Source: Candidatus Poseidoniales archaeon (GTDB lineage: Archaea > Thermoplasmatota > Poseidoniia > Poseidoniales > Poseidoniaceae). Taken from it: a stretch of DNA of 14,963 nt. The position numbers and the translations under genes are program-made. Location of the stretch: contig JAAXIR010000172.1 of NCBI GenBank assembly GCA_012270265.1, positions 1 through 14,963 of the forward strand, written 5' to 3'. The notes under the pieces were generated by a model. That model was given only the letters and a program-made list of their open reading frames with translations, was not told where the DNA came from and did no database searches. Below, in pieces: positions 1-6,333 of the stretch (within the stretch, counting starts at the first letter, position 1; every line of letters starts with the position of its first letter).

Positions 1-452
1 GTGACGCTCGACAAGTGATCGAACTGCTTGGTGCTGCCGTGGAGCATGCTGAATCCGATGGGCAAAAGAGGATCCTTCCTGAGCATGTTCAGACCAAAGC
101 ACGCGATGTCCCTCAAGTCATGCCAGAGGATGTTCTCGATGAATTGTCTGGCCATTCGATGTTGGTCCTCCTCGGTATTTGCCGACGTTTGCGGAAGGCT
201 GAATTCATGACCAGTAAAGACGTTGAATCGATCTATGCAGTGATTTTTGAAGAGTACGAAGTCAAGCCCCGCAGCCATACGACCGTCTGGAAATTCCTCA
301 AGCACATCGAGGGTTTGAACATCATTGCCACCCGGGTCGATACAGTCGGAGAAGGACGCGGACGGACAACGCATATCTCGATGCCGCATGCTCTACCAGT
401 GGATGTTGCTGCTCGAATTGAAGGTCGTGTCGCCAGGAAACTGAAACGCTGA
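1..452 (+). CDS. cdc6: Orc1/Cdc6 replication initiator, C-terminal part (5' end outside window)
   Basis: This is the 3' end of an origin-recognition ATPase, which in archaea binds origins and loads the MCM helicase. The reading frame is open from the window edge, so the start and the Walker motifs lie upstream. The first visible residues read GDARQVIELL, matching the family's sensor-2 segment (GDAR at the end of the AAA+ lid). After about 35 residues comes the winged-helix DNA-binding domain, including LVLLGICRRL, a recognition-helix region around SHTTVWKFLKHIEGLNII, and a wing with GEGRGRTTHI. About 149 residues are visible and the ORF ends in TGA. A 67-bp gap separates it from rps6e on the same strand. 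Archaeal origins often lie beside orc1/cdc6, so an origin may sit upstream of this window; none is visible here. Family assignment is firm; the paralogue (Orc1 or Orc2) cannot be told. Confidence 0.9.
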   Translation, partial: DARQVIELLGAAVEHAESDGQKRILPEHVQTKARDVPQVMPEDVLDELSGHSMLVLLGICRRLRKAEFMTSKDVESIYAVIFEEYEVKPRSHTTVWKFLKHIEGLNIIATRVDTVGEGRGRTTHISMPHALPVDVAARIEGRVARKLKR

Positions 453-475
453 TGAACAAATAGCATGCGGTGAGG

Positions 476-483
476 CTAAATAG
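476..483 (+). promoter_or_regulatory. Possible TATA box for the rps6e-eif2g-PIN operon
   Basis: CTAAATAG lies in the 67-bp gap after cdc6. Transcription starting about 25 bases downstream would begin near 503-506, giving a leader of about 15 bases that still contains the GAGGA Shine-Dalgarno before the ATG at 520. This is a weak match chosen by position alone. Confidence 0.35.
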
Positions 484-519
484 GGGTCGTTTGTCGCTAG
501 GTTGCTAGAGGAATGCATC

Positions 520-1035
520 ATGGCTGATGGAAATTCATTTGTTGCAGTGGTCAACGATACCACAACGAAGTTGACCCGTACCACCAAGAACGGTAAGGAG
601 AAGACCTATTCTCCGTCCTACAAGACCGTTATTGCTGGAAACAACCATGCTCAATTGTTGGGTAAGAAGATTGGCGACGTCATCGATGGAATCTTCGTTG
701 GCGAAGGCGAATCCACGCTCACTGGATACAAACTCGAAATCACAGGTGGTTCCGACAAGACTGGAACACCAATGCGTCGTGATCTCGACGGTGGTTCTCG
801 TCAAGCCATTCTCGTCACCGCTTCGACCGGTTTCAAGGGACACAACCTTGTCTCCAAGACCAAGAAGGGTGAGAAGAAGCGATTCCGATACAAGCCAGAA
901 GGTATGCGAAAGCGACGTGTCTTCCGTGGAAACACCATCACACAAGACACACGTCAAATCAATCTCAAAGTTGTTGATGCTGGAAATATTGGCCTTGACA
1001 AGTTGCTCGGTGAGGAAGAAGCTGCAGCGGAGTGA
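520..1035 (+). CDS. rps6e: 30S ribosomal protein S6e
   Basis: This is a small-subunit ribosomal protein of the archaeal/eukaryotic S6e family, 171 residues from the chosen start. Family hallmarks seen are the beta-rich core with LEITGGSDKTGTPMRRD followed by LDGGSRQAILV, then the basic C-terminal part with GMRKRRVFRGNTI and QINLKVV. The C-terminus ends in a short acidic and alanine-rich tail (GEEEAAAE). The frame stays open back to a TTG at 502, but ATG 520 is preferred because GAGGA lies a few bases before it and the encoded MADGNSF begins the conserved fold. It is the first gene of a plus-strand operon with eif2g 42 bases downstream, an order known from many archaeal genomes. The identification is firm. 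Confidence 0.95.
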   Translation: MADGNSFVAVVNDTTTKLTRTTKNGKEKTYSPSYKTVIAGNNHAQLLGKKIGDVIDGIFVGEGESTLTGYKLEITGGSDKTGTPMRRDLDGGSRQAILVTASTGFKGHNLVSKTKKGEKKRFRYKPEGMRKRRVFRGNTITQDTRQINLKVVDAGNIGLDKLLGEEEAAAE

Positions 1036-1049
1036 AACCCGAGAGGGTT
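1036..1049 (+). promoter_or_regulatory. Small RNA hairpin with GNRA tetraloop between rps6e and eif2g
   Basis: Directly after the rps6e stop, AACCC-GAGA-GGGTT can form a 5-bp stem closed by a GAGA (GNRA-class) loop. It ends 28 bases before the eif2g ATG and leaves the strong GGAGGAAGGG ribosome binding site single-stranded. There is no T-run behind it, so it does not look like a terminator. It could be an mRNA processing or stabilising element; that role is inferred. Confidence 0.45.
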
Positions 1050-1077
1050 GAATCGGTGAACAAGGAGGAAGGGAAGT

Positions 1078-2316
1078 ATGGCACGAACCCTTCCATCCCA
1101 ACCTGAAGTGAACATTGGTCTTGTCGGCCACGTTGACCATGGTAAGACAACGCTTACTCAAGCGCTTTCTGGCGTCTGGACGGACACACATTCCGAAGAA
1201 CGACGTCGTGGTATCTCAATCAAACTCGGGTATGCCGACACCGCATTCTACAAGACCGATTCTGGCCAGTATTATGCCACTGGACGCCATCCAGAAGGTG
1301 AGAAGGATGTCGATTCCGAACTACAACGCGTTGTATCTTTCGTTGATGCACCTGGTCACGAGACGTTGATGGCGATAATGATCACTGGTGCATCCATCAT
1401 GGATGGTGCCATGCTGATGGTCGCTGCAAACGAAACCTGCCCTCAACCTCAAACCCGAGAACACTTGATGGCTCTCGAAATCGCTGGCATCAAGAACATC
1501 GTTATCGTTCAGAACAAGATTGATTTGATCTCGAGAGCCCGTGCGATTGAATCGTACAACGAAATCAAGACCTTCCTCAAAGGTACGATTGCTGAAGAAG
1601 CACCTGTTATTCCAGTTTCGGCCCATCACGATGTCAACCTCGACATCCTGATCGAAGCAATCGAGATGACCATTCCTACACCAAACCGTGATGCTGATGA
1701 GCGAGCAGTCATGCATATTGCACGCTCGTTCGATGTCAATCGCCCAGGTACACGCCCCACGAAATTGACGGGTGGAGTCATCGGAGGCTCGATTGTCGAG
1801 GGAACCTTCCGAGAAGGTGATGAAATCATCATTGGACCTGGACGCAAGATTGAGAACGGAAACAAATCTCACTGGGAACCTATTGAAACGACCATTACAA
1901 GCATGCAAGGTGGTGGTGGAAAGCGAGATCAAATGACTGCAGGAGGCCTTTGTGGATTTGGAACACTCCTTGACCCATCGATTACAACTGCAGACAATCT
2001 CTCTGGTCAAGTTCTGGCGAAGAAGGGGGAACTTCCTGAAGTCAGAACAGAGTGTTCAATTCAGGTCAATCTGATGAAGAACATGGTCGCTGGCGATGGT
2101 GAAGAACCTGAAACCATTCATCCACTGCGCAACAATGAGATGTTGATGGTCAATGTTGCAACATCGACATCGGTCGGCATCGTCAAGGGTGTTGAGAAGA
2201 ACAAGGCGAATTTGCAGTTGCGTCTCCCAATCTGCGCAGACAAAGGACAACGAGTATCGCTCTCACGCCGTGTTGGTGCGCGATGGCGACTCATCGGTCA
2301 CGGAACCATTCAATGA
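1078..2316 (+). CDS. eif2g: Translation initiation factor aIF2, gamma subunit
   Basis: This is the GTPase subunit of aIF2, which carries initiator Met-tRNA to the small ribosomal subunit. It has 412 residues, the usual length. GTP-binding motifs run in order: G1 GHVDHGKT (17-24), switch I with RRRGISIKLGYAD (42-54), G3 VDAPGHE (89-95), G4 NKID (146-149) and G5 SAHH (181-184). Two beta-barrel domains follow, ending in the typical RRVGARWRLIGHGTI. The start is fixed by a strong Shine-Dalgarno (GGAGGAAGGG) before ATG 1078. One oddity: the short insert after switch I (55-74), which in many archaeal homologues carries a four-cysteine zinc knuckle, contains no cysteine here. The gene lies between rps6e and a PIN-domain gene whose ATG is 9 bases past its stop, so the three are probably co-transcribed. 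Confidence 0.96.
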   Translation: MARTLPSQPEVNIGLVGHVDHGKTTLTQALSGVWTDTHSEERRRGISIKLGYADTAFYKTDSGQYYATGRHPEGEKDVDSELQRVVSFVDAPGHETLMAIMITGASIMDGAMLMVAANETCPQPQTREHLMALEIAGIKNIVIVQNKIDLISRARAIESYNEIKTFLKGTIAEEAPVIPVSAHHDVNLDILIEAIEMTIPTPNRDADERAVMHIARSFDVNRPGTRPTKLTGGVIGGSIVEGTFREGDEIIIGPGRKIENGNKSHWEPIETTITSMQGGGGKRDQMTAGGLCGFGTLLDPSITTADNLSGQVLAKKGELPEVRTECSIQVNLMKNMVAGDGEEPETIHPLRNNEMLMVNVATSTSVGIVKGVEKNKANLQLRLPICADKGQRVSLSRRVGARWRLIGHGTIQ

Positions 2317-2325
2317 GGTGAATGC

Positions 2326-2700
2326 ATGGGCGACGTGCTCATCGATGCCTGTGGGTGGGTCGCACTCATTGATGGATCATTCAACATTGACGTGGCTCTA
2401 TCGAATCTGGTCGGGCCACCTCATTTCATCCTCATCGACTTGGTTCAAGAAGAGCTTGAAGAAATTGAAGCAAATCGTCCCCGTGGAAAAAAACTGATGC
2501 TTGACCTCTTGATGCAGCGGTCCACACTTGTTGATTATCCAACAATGCACACGGATGATGCACTCCTGGAAGTGGCTGATGAACGAGGCATCCCTCTTCT
2601 CACAGTTGATGCAAATCTCAAGCGAAGAGCCCTCGAAAATGGAATTGGAATTCTTGAAGTGGTCAAGGGGAAAAACATCAGATTAGTTAATGGTCTATAG
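2326..2700 (+). CDS. PIN-domain protein of the aIF2-gamma cluster (Fcf1/VapC-like fold)
   Basis: This 124-residue, single-domain PIN nuclease-fold protein carries the acidic residues expected of the metal site: D7 in LIDACGWVALID, a glutamate cluster at E42-E46, D77/D78 in TDDALLEVA, and D95 in LLTVDANLKRRA. PIN domains cut single-stranded RNA with Mg or Mn. A PIN protein next to aIF2 gamma is a recurrent archaeal arrangement, and those members resemble Fcf1/Utp24-type rRNA-processing nucleases more than VapC toxins. No antitoxin gene accompanies it, which also argues against a toxin-antitoxin pair. The start ATG 2326 is preceded by GAGGTG and lies 9 bases past the eif2g stop. The fold is confident; the ribosome-biogenesis role is inferred from context. 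Confidence 0.85.
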   Translation: MGDVLIDACGWVALIDGSFNIDVALSNLVGPPHFILIDLVQEELEEIEANRPRGKKLMLDLLMQRSTLVDYPTMHTDDALLEVADERGIPLLTVDANLKRRALENGIGILEVVKGKNIRLVNGL

Positions 2701-2710
2701 AGAATTAATG

Positions 2711-2765
2711 TTGAGAATATTATTCGATCCTTGAGAGATTATTAAATTAAATTCTATATTCTCAA
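2711..2765. repeat. Spaced 10-bp inverted repeat (TTGAGAATAT / ATATTCTCAA) plus a third half-site
   Basis: TTGAGAATAT at 2711-2720 is exactly complementary to ATATTCTCAA at 2756-2765, with 35 bases between. A third, partial copy, TTGAGAGATT, starts at 2731, exactly 20 bp after the first, so both lie on the same face of the helix. The array ends about 17 bp before the TATA box of the winged-helix gene at 2814. It could be an operator for that regulator or, as RNA, an AT-rich hairpin ending the upstream operon. No poly-T tract follows, which slightly favours the operator reading. Confidence 0.5.
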
Positions 2766-2782
2766 TAAAACGTCGGTGGACT

Positions 2783-2792
2783 TATTATATAT
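2783..2792 (+). promoter_or_regulatory. TATA box of the winged-helix regulator gene, likely leaderless
   Basis: TATTATATAT is centred about 26 bp before ATG 2814. Archaeal transcription usually starts about 25 bp after the TATA centre, which would put the first base at or beside this ATG, so the transcript is probably leaderless. No Shine-Dalgarno precedes the ATG, in agreement. Confidence 0.6.
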
Positions 2793-2813
2793 CGTGAGTT
2801 TTCTATTAGAATC

Positions 2814-3227
2814 ATGACAGTCGGCATGAGTACCCACATGAGCAATGAACAACGATCTCTTCGTAACAAACTCATCCAACTTGGTGCAAACGAGAATACT
2901 GCAAGTGTCCTACTCTGTCTTCATCACCACGGTGCTTCAACCTCGAAGGATCTTCAATGCCATTGCAACATTCGACAACCTGATGTGAGCATGGCCATAG
3001 CGGAACTCCGTGAAATGAATCTTGTTCATTTTTCTCCACGCACCGAAGCAACTCGTGGCCGTCCAGCTCACATCTATCGCCTTCGCAATAACCTCGAACA
3101 ATCGATTCAACCCTTCGTTAATCAAGCAAGGAAGAGAGCAAAGGAAATCCTGAATGATGTAGAAGTCATTGGTAATTTAGTTTCGAAAGTTGAGCCACAA
3201 CACAACAGCGAGTTCACGGCAGCGTGA
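2814..3227 (+). CDS. Winged-helix transcriptional regulator (COG4738/TrmB-like)
   Basis: This 137-residue protein has one winged-helix domain at about residues 14-95. The first helix holds LIQLGANENTASVLLCL, the recognition helix region is IRQPDVSMAIAELREMNLV, and the wing ends in RGRPAHIYRL. The RQPDVS..IAELRE and GRP..IYRL signature resembles archaeal predicted regulators of the COG4738 type, which are related to TrmB and MarR. A basic helical tail (VNQARKRAKEIL) may dimerise. ATG 2814 is chosen because the TATA box predicts a leaderless transcript beginning there; in-frame ATGs at 2826 and 2838 are alternatives. The inverted repeat just upstream suggests autoregulation. The gene converges with the DUF357 gene and their 3' ends overlap by 14 bp. 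Its target genes are unknown. Confidence 0.75.
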   Translation: MTVGMSTHMSNEQRSLRNKLIQLGANENTASVLLCLHHHGASTSKDLQCHCNIRQPDVSMAIAELREMNLVHFSPRTEATRGRPAHIYRLRNNLEQSIQPFVNQARKRAKEILNDVEVIGNLVSKVEPQHNSEFTAA

Positions 3228-3519
3228 ACAAGACGTCGTCTCCATGTCCGTCAAGCAGACGGAGTTTGACGCCTGCATCAATCCAAGCATGAGCGTAATT
3301 GATTGCTCCAAATGCACGAACAAGGTCGCCTTGGTCCAAGAAGTACTGTGCATCATTCGCATAGTCGTCTGCCATCGACAGCAAGGTCTTGAGCATGGTT
3401 TCTTGTTCAGGCGTTGATGCCAAAGGAGTGGCTTTCGCACGGGCTTTCTCTGTAATCGAAAGGTAATGTTTCACACGTTCCACCGTAAGGGTTTGATCAG
3501 GATTCAGCTGAATCACCAC
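3214..3519 (-). CDS. DUF357 family protein
   Basis: This small helical protein of 101 residues belongs to the archaeal DUF357 family, whose function is not established. The C-terminal half carries the family signature: ADDYANDAQYFLDQGDLVRAFGAINYAHAWIDAG, here split at its core motif RAFGAINYAHAWIDAG (about residues 68-83). The start is one of two tandem GTG codons (3519 or 3516) within the 3' end of the upstream beta-propeller gene, overlapping it by about 23 bp with AAAGGG just before, so translation is probably coupled. It is the last gene of the minus-strand operon that begins with the ATPase at 6264. Its stop lies inside the 3' end of the convergent regulator gene. The family call is fairly sure; its role is unknown. 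Confidence 0.75.
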   Translation of the reverse strand: MVIQLNPDQTLTVERVKHYLSITEKARAKATPLASTPEQETMLKTLLSMADDYANDAQYFLDQGDLVRAFGAINYAHAWIDAGVKLRLLDGHGDDVLFTLP

Positions 3520-4549
3520 CCTTTTGTCGTTTCAGAAGGCGCTGTACGTCCTCTTTTCGCCCCAATGCTTCGTAGAGTTCGATTGCACGAGACAAACGCC
3601 CCTCATCTTCCGCAGTGAGTGCTCTCTGGAACAATTGTCGACGTTCTTCCCATGAACGAGCGAGTTTCGCATCTGCTGCTTCCTTTTGTCGATGGCGTCG
3701 TTGTTCCTCTGCAAGATGAGGTGCTACCCAACGTCGAACCAAACCATCTCGACGACATGTCACCATCGAATCACGTCCAAGGTTGATCAACATATCACCG
3801 AGATTCATGCCCTCTCCAATTCTTGTTTCACCGGACTCTGAGCTCATATGATCGAGATGTCCTTCGATGCCAAGCACCCACCATCCATCACCAGCACGCG
3901 TTGCAACGAGTGGTTCGAGCGATTCAATCTCGATTCGCTCAATGGCATCCCAACCGTACGGATGTGGGATTCCGTCCCACAACTGTCCATCAGCGGATTG
4001 GAGAAGCATATGGCCTTCATTCAGCGGAGAAACCCAACTCCATACAGTCGTATCGACAACTCGACGTTTGTCTTGCTGAGCGATTTGACCACAATACACG
4101 ACTCCGCTTGCATCTTGCCAGAGCAGATGTTCTCGATCTAACCATCCGATGAGCCGTCGAACAACACCTGAGTGTATGCGTCGTATGCCAACACCGTTTG
4201 CATCAAACAAGTGCAGATTACCATCTCGTCCAGATATGACCCAGCCTCCGCCAGGGCGGTTTATAATTTGCAAGAAGCCCCCGGGACATGAACGACCCTC
4301 ATGAACCATTGAGCCATCAACGGTATTGAGAAGGTAGAACGCGTGTGCAGCCAAGACACCAATCCTGCCATCTGCATTGCAAATAGCATGAACCTTGAAC
4401 GGCATACTTCGTTCCCATTGGATCTTATTGGATTCATCGAACAGAACCAATTCAAGCCCATATGCCACACATAGATGTCCATTGACAGATTCAATTGCAC
4501 TAACTCTCGATGGTGCTTGCCAAGACCAACTTACCGACCATGTCATCAT
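3497..4549 (-). CDS. Beta-propeller (PQQ/WD40-like) protein with helical C-terminus, function unknown
   Basis: This 350-residue protein has no signal peptide or membrane helix, so it is probably cytoplasmic. Residues 1 to about 277 are a run of short beta-rich units with recurring patterns such as GGGWVISGRDGNLHLFDANG, GHMLLQSADGQLWDG and DSMVTCRRDGLVRRW, typical of a propeller that serves as a protein-interaction scaffold. From about 278 on it becomes charged and helical (LAEEQRRHRQKEAADAK) and ends in a TPR-like pair of helices, ALTAEDEGRLSRAIELYEAL. The ATG overlaps the stop of the preceding winged-helix ORF (ATGA) and is preceded by a perfect GGAGGTGA, so the two are translationally coupled. 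Its partner is unknown; the ATPase or the winged-helix protein of the same operon is the obvious candidate. Confidence 0.7.
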   Translation of the reverse strand: MMTWSVSWSWQAPSRVSAIESVNGHLCVAYGLELVLFDESNKIQWERSMPFKVHAICNADGRIGVLAAHAFYLLNTVDGSMVHEGRSCPGGFLQIINRPGGGWVISGRDGNLHLFDANGVGIRRIHSGVVRRLIGWLDREHLLWQDASGVVYCGQIAQQDKRRVVDTTVWSWVSPLNEGHMLLQSADGQLWDGIPHPYGWDAIERIEIESLEPLVATRAGDGWWVLGIEGHLDHMSSESGETRIGEGMNLGDMLINLGRDSMVTCRRDGLVRRWVAPHLAEEQRRHRQKEAADAKLARSWEERRQLFQRALTAEDEGRLSRAIELYEALGRKEDVQRLLKRQKGGDSAES

Positions 4550-5079
4550 TCATCACCTCCAACAATACCCCAAGCAATCAATTGTGCTAACGCACTCCTC
4601 GTTAAACCAAACATTCGCGAACGCCCAACCATCCGAGCATGCAGGATTCCAGCCTTGTGCAGTCGATTGCAGATTTGGGAAAGACGGGCCCGTTTGATGG
4701 AAAGGCGTTCAAGCAATGCAGGATCGGAGGGGGAAATTGTCCGACCTTTTGCTTCAGCAACGACAATTGATTCAGATGCTGTAAGAGAACTAAGCACTGC
4801 TATGCTGAGAACGTGCTCTTCCTTCTCAGTCAAGCGTGGCCTCGACAACGCACGGAGTTGCTCAATAAGTTGTTGATCTCCATGCAAACGTGTTCCAGAA
4901 GGTTGCAAGACTTGAGTCAAAAGTCGAGTGAAGGTTTCGATAGCATTCATATCGAGTTGACTTGGTTCAGAGATTTCAACTTCCTCTGAGTAGACAGAAT
5001 CCAGTGGTTCATCGTAGAATGTATTGAGCTCTTCTAATCCAATCGGCTCGACTTCTTCCCCCCCATCTTCCTCAAACAC
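4546..5079 (-). CDS. Winged-helix protein with acidic N-terminus; possibly the C-terminal part of the upstream ATPase
   Basis: From the GTG at 5079 this ORF encodes 177 residues. Residues 1-45 are strongly acidic and unstructured-looking (FEEDGGEEVEPIGLEELN). Residues 83 to about 170 look like a winged helix of MarR-like type: LTEKEEHVLSIAVLSSL, then LLERLSIKRARLSQICNRLH as recognition helix, and HARMVGRSRMFGLT as wing. The GTG start is weak, with no GGAGGTGA like that of its neighbours. The frame is the same as that of the ATPase ORF upstream and stays open back to the ATPase TGA at 5113-5115, 11 codons earlier. It may therefore be the C-terminal domain of one ATPase-linker-winged-helix protein rather than a separate gene. 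It is coupled by an ATGA overlap to the propeller gene. Confidence 0.6.
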   Translation of the reverse strand: MFEEDGGEEVEPIGLEELNTFYDEPLDSVYSEEVEISEPSQLDMNAIETFTRLLTQVLQPSGTRLHGDQQLIEQLRALSRPRLTEKEEHVLSIAVLSSLTASESIVVAEAKGRTISPSDPALLERLSIKRARLSQICNRLHKAGILHARMVGRSRMFGLTRSALAQLIAWGIVGGDE

Positions 5080-5115
5080 AGATGGAAATTCTTCCGAAGA
5101 CCAAAACGCAGTTCA
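5080..5115 (-). other. In-frame TGA junction between the ATPase ORF and the winged-helix ORF
   Basis: The ATPase ORF ends with TGA at 5115-5113. The same frame continues through 11 sense codons (T A F W S S E E F P S) to the GTG used as the start of the next ORF. Acidic linker sequence lies on both sides. A second reading is possible: an ATG at 5116 overlapping the stop opens a 14-codon mini-ORF in another frame that ends at 5072, just past that GTG, and could feed reinitiation. Confidence 0.6.
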
Positions 5116-6264
5116 TTCATCGGTTTCCCTGAATTGGCCTTCAGGAGCGGGGCCTTTGTCTTCTATTGCGATGATGTTTCGATTGCGCAGTCCTCCAAAA
5201 GCACCTACAAACGGAAGGGTTCGATCTGTTACATAGGAATCTTCTGAGTCCTCATCTTGTACCTCTGAGTGCTTGATTAGGTCATCTTCTGGCTCTTCCT
5301 CAGGTAGTTCAAGGGGTTCATCAAGAATCTGGAAATCGAGATCAAAACCGCTTGCTTCTGTCATTCCTGGTGTTCGTTCCCATTCTTCTTCAACCAGTTC
5401 ATCATCCAACGGTTCATCCACATCCGTTGAAGATGGAAGGTCCTCAACTGATTCAGGCTCAGGAACGACTTCTTCTATCGATTCGACCACAGGAGGTTCA
5501 TACATAGGCTGAGACAAAGGACTGCGTGAGGCATTGTGCGTTCCTGCAACAACGTTCCGAAGAACTCGAATCAGAGCACCTGGGTGGCCACTCTGACTCA
5601 ATTGGAGGAGTCGGTTTGCATCTTCACTTGACATTTGATATGGTTGCGTAGCCACTTTTGCAATTCGTCTTTCGACCATGGCTTTGATGCCATCTTGCCC
5701 CAATTCAGGCATCGTTCGTAGTTCAAAACGCTGAAGCAATTGTTCGGAAATAAGAGATTGTTGTTGAGGATTGATGGCAATAATGATCAGCGCAGGTAGG
5801 CTCTCAAAAAAGTGAAGCGAGGAGCGCAAGCATGCTTCCAGAGAGGAAAAATCCGCCATATCTGCATCGATGGTGATGAGAGGGAGCATTTGACGCGAAT
5901 CGTGAAGCATACGACGTAATTCACGATTCAATTTTGAGTAATCATGGGGCGTCGAAACATCGATGAGTTGGGCGTACATATCCTTCAGCAACTCAACGCC
6001 GGGTTCAGAGAACGCAATACGATCAATCTTCAGATGAAGGTTCGTTCTCGAACTCAAGCACTGCATGAACGATGTTTTTCCAGAACCAAATTCTCCCACG
6101 AGAAGAATACGGTTTGCCGATTTGAAGGTAATTTTCCGCTCAAGCTCATCGAACAACGCATGACGACCAACCAACAAATCGAATTCATCTTTCTCCAACG
6201 GACTGGAGGAAAAGGGATCCTCACTTAGTGAAGGAAAACCGAAATCGATTGTATTACCATGCAT
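5113..6264 (-). CDS. AAA-type ATPase (Orc1/Cdc6-like P-loop) with long acidic C-terminal linker
   Basis: From ATG 6264 the product has 383 residues. A P-loop ATPase domain spans about 30-240: LLVGRHALFDELERKI (the usual entry segment of this AAA class), Walker A GEFGSGKT at 57-64, a Walker-B-like LITIDADM at 129-136, a sensor-1-like asparagine in LIIIAINP (N165), and a sensor-2-like SGHPGALIRVLRNV around 225-236. These match Orc1/Cdc6- or ExeA-like ATPases that switch on DNA or a protein partner. After about residue 250 it becomes a low-complexity, Asp/Glu-rich linker of some 130 residues. The frame extends to a GTG at 6300, but the TATA box lies inside that extension, so the ATG is preferred. 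It is the first gene of the operon down to 3214. The true function is unknown. Confidence 0.72.
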   Translation of the reverse strand: MHGNTIDFGFPSLSEDPFSSSPLEKDEFDLLVGRHALFDELERKITFKSANRILLVGEFGSGKTSFMQCLSSRTNLHLKIDRIAFSEPGVELLKDMYAQLIDVSTPHDYSKLNRELRRMLHDSRQMLPLITIDADMADFSSLEACLRSSLHFFESLPALIIIAINPQQQSLISEQLLQRFELRTMPELGQDGIKAMVERRIAKVATQPYQMSSEDANRLLQLSQSGHPGALIRVLRNVVAGTHNASRSPLSQPMYEPPVVESIEEVVPEPESVEDLPSSTDVDEPLDDELVEEEWERTPGMTEASGFDLDFQILDEPLELPEEEPEDDLIKHSEVQDEDSEDSYVTDRTLPFVGAFGGLRNRNIIAIEDKGPAPEGQFRETDE

Positions 6265-6282
6265 GCCCGAGCAACTTTGACC

Positions 6283-6291
6283 AAGTATATG
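6283..6291 (-). promoter_or_regulatory. TATA box of the ATPase operon, predicting a leaderless transcript
   Basis: On the minus strand CATATACTT (6291-6283) is centred about 24 bp before ATG 6264, the archaeal distance between TATA box and transcription start. It supports the ATG over the upstream GTG at 6300 as the start of the ATPase gene. Confidence 0.55.
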
Positions 6292-6333
6292 ATATTTCAC
6301 AGACGTGAAAGGTCATAGCAACGTGTTACGAGA

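Noticed and set aside
502..519. TTG at 502 as the start of rps6e
   Set aside because: It would place the ribosome site inside the coding region; ATG 520 has GAGGA upstream and begins the conserved S6e sequence.
535..2010. Minus-strand ORFs of 218 and 229 codons opposite rps6e and eif2g
   Set aside because: Both are shadows of conserved genes on the plus strand; the translations have no coherent fold or motif.
2326..2700. PIN protein as the toxin of a VapBC pair
   Set aside because: There is no small antitoxin gene beside it and it lies in the conserved translation cluster behind eif2g, where a housekeeping RNA-processing role is more likely.
5113..5115. TGA read as selenocysteine
   Set aside because: The flanking residues are acidic linker with no redox motif, and I saw no SECIS-like structure. 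Nonsense change, ordinary read-through or separate genes are simpler.
6265..6300. GTG at 6300 as the start of the ATPase gene
   Set aside because: The added 12 residues overlap the TATA box, and the distance from that box points to a leaderless start at ATG 6264.
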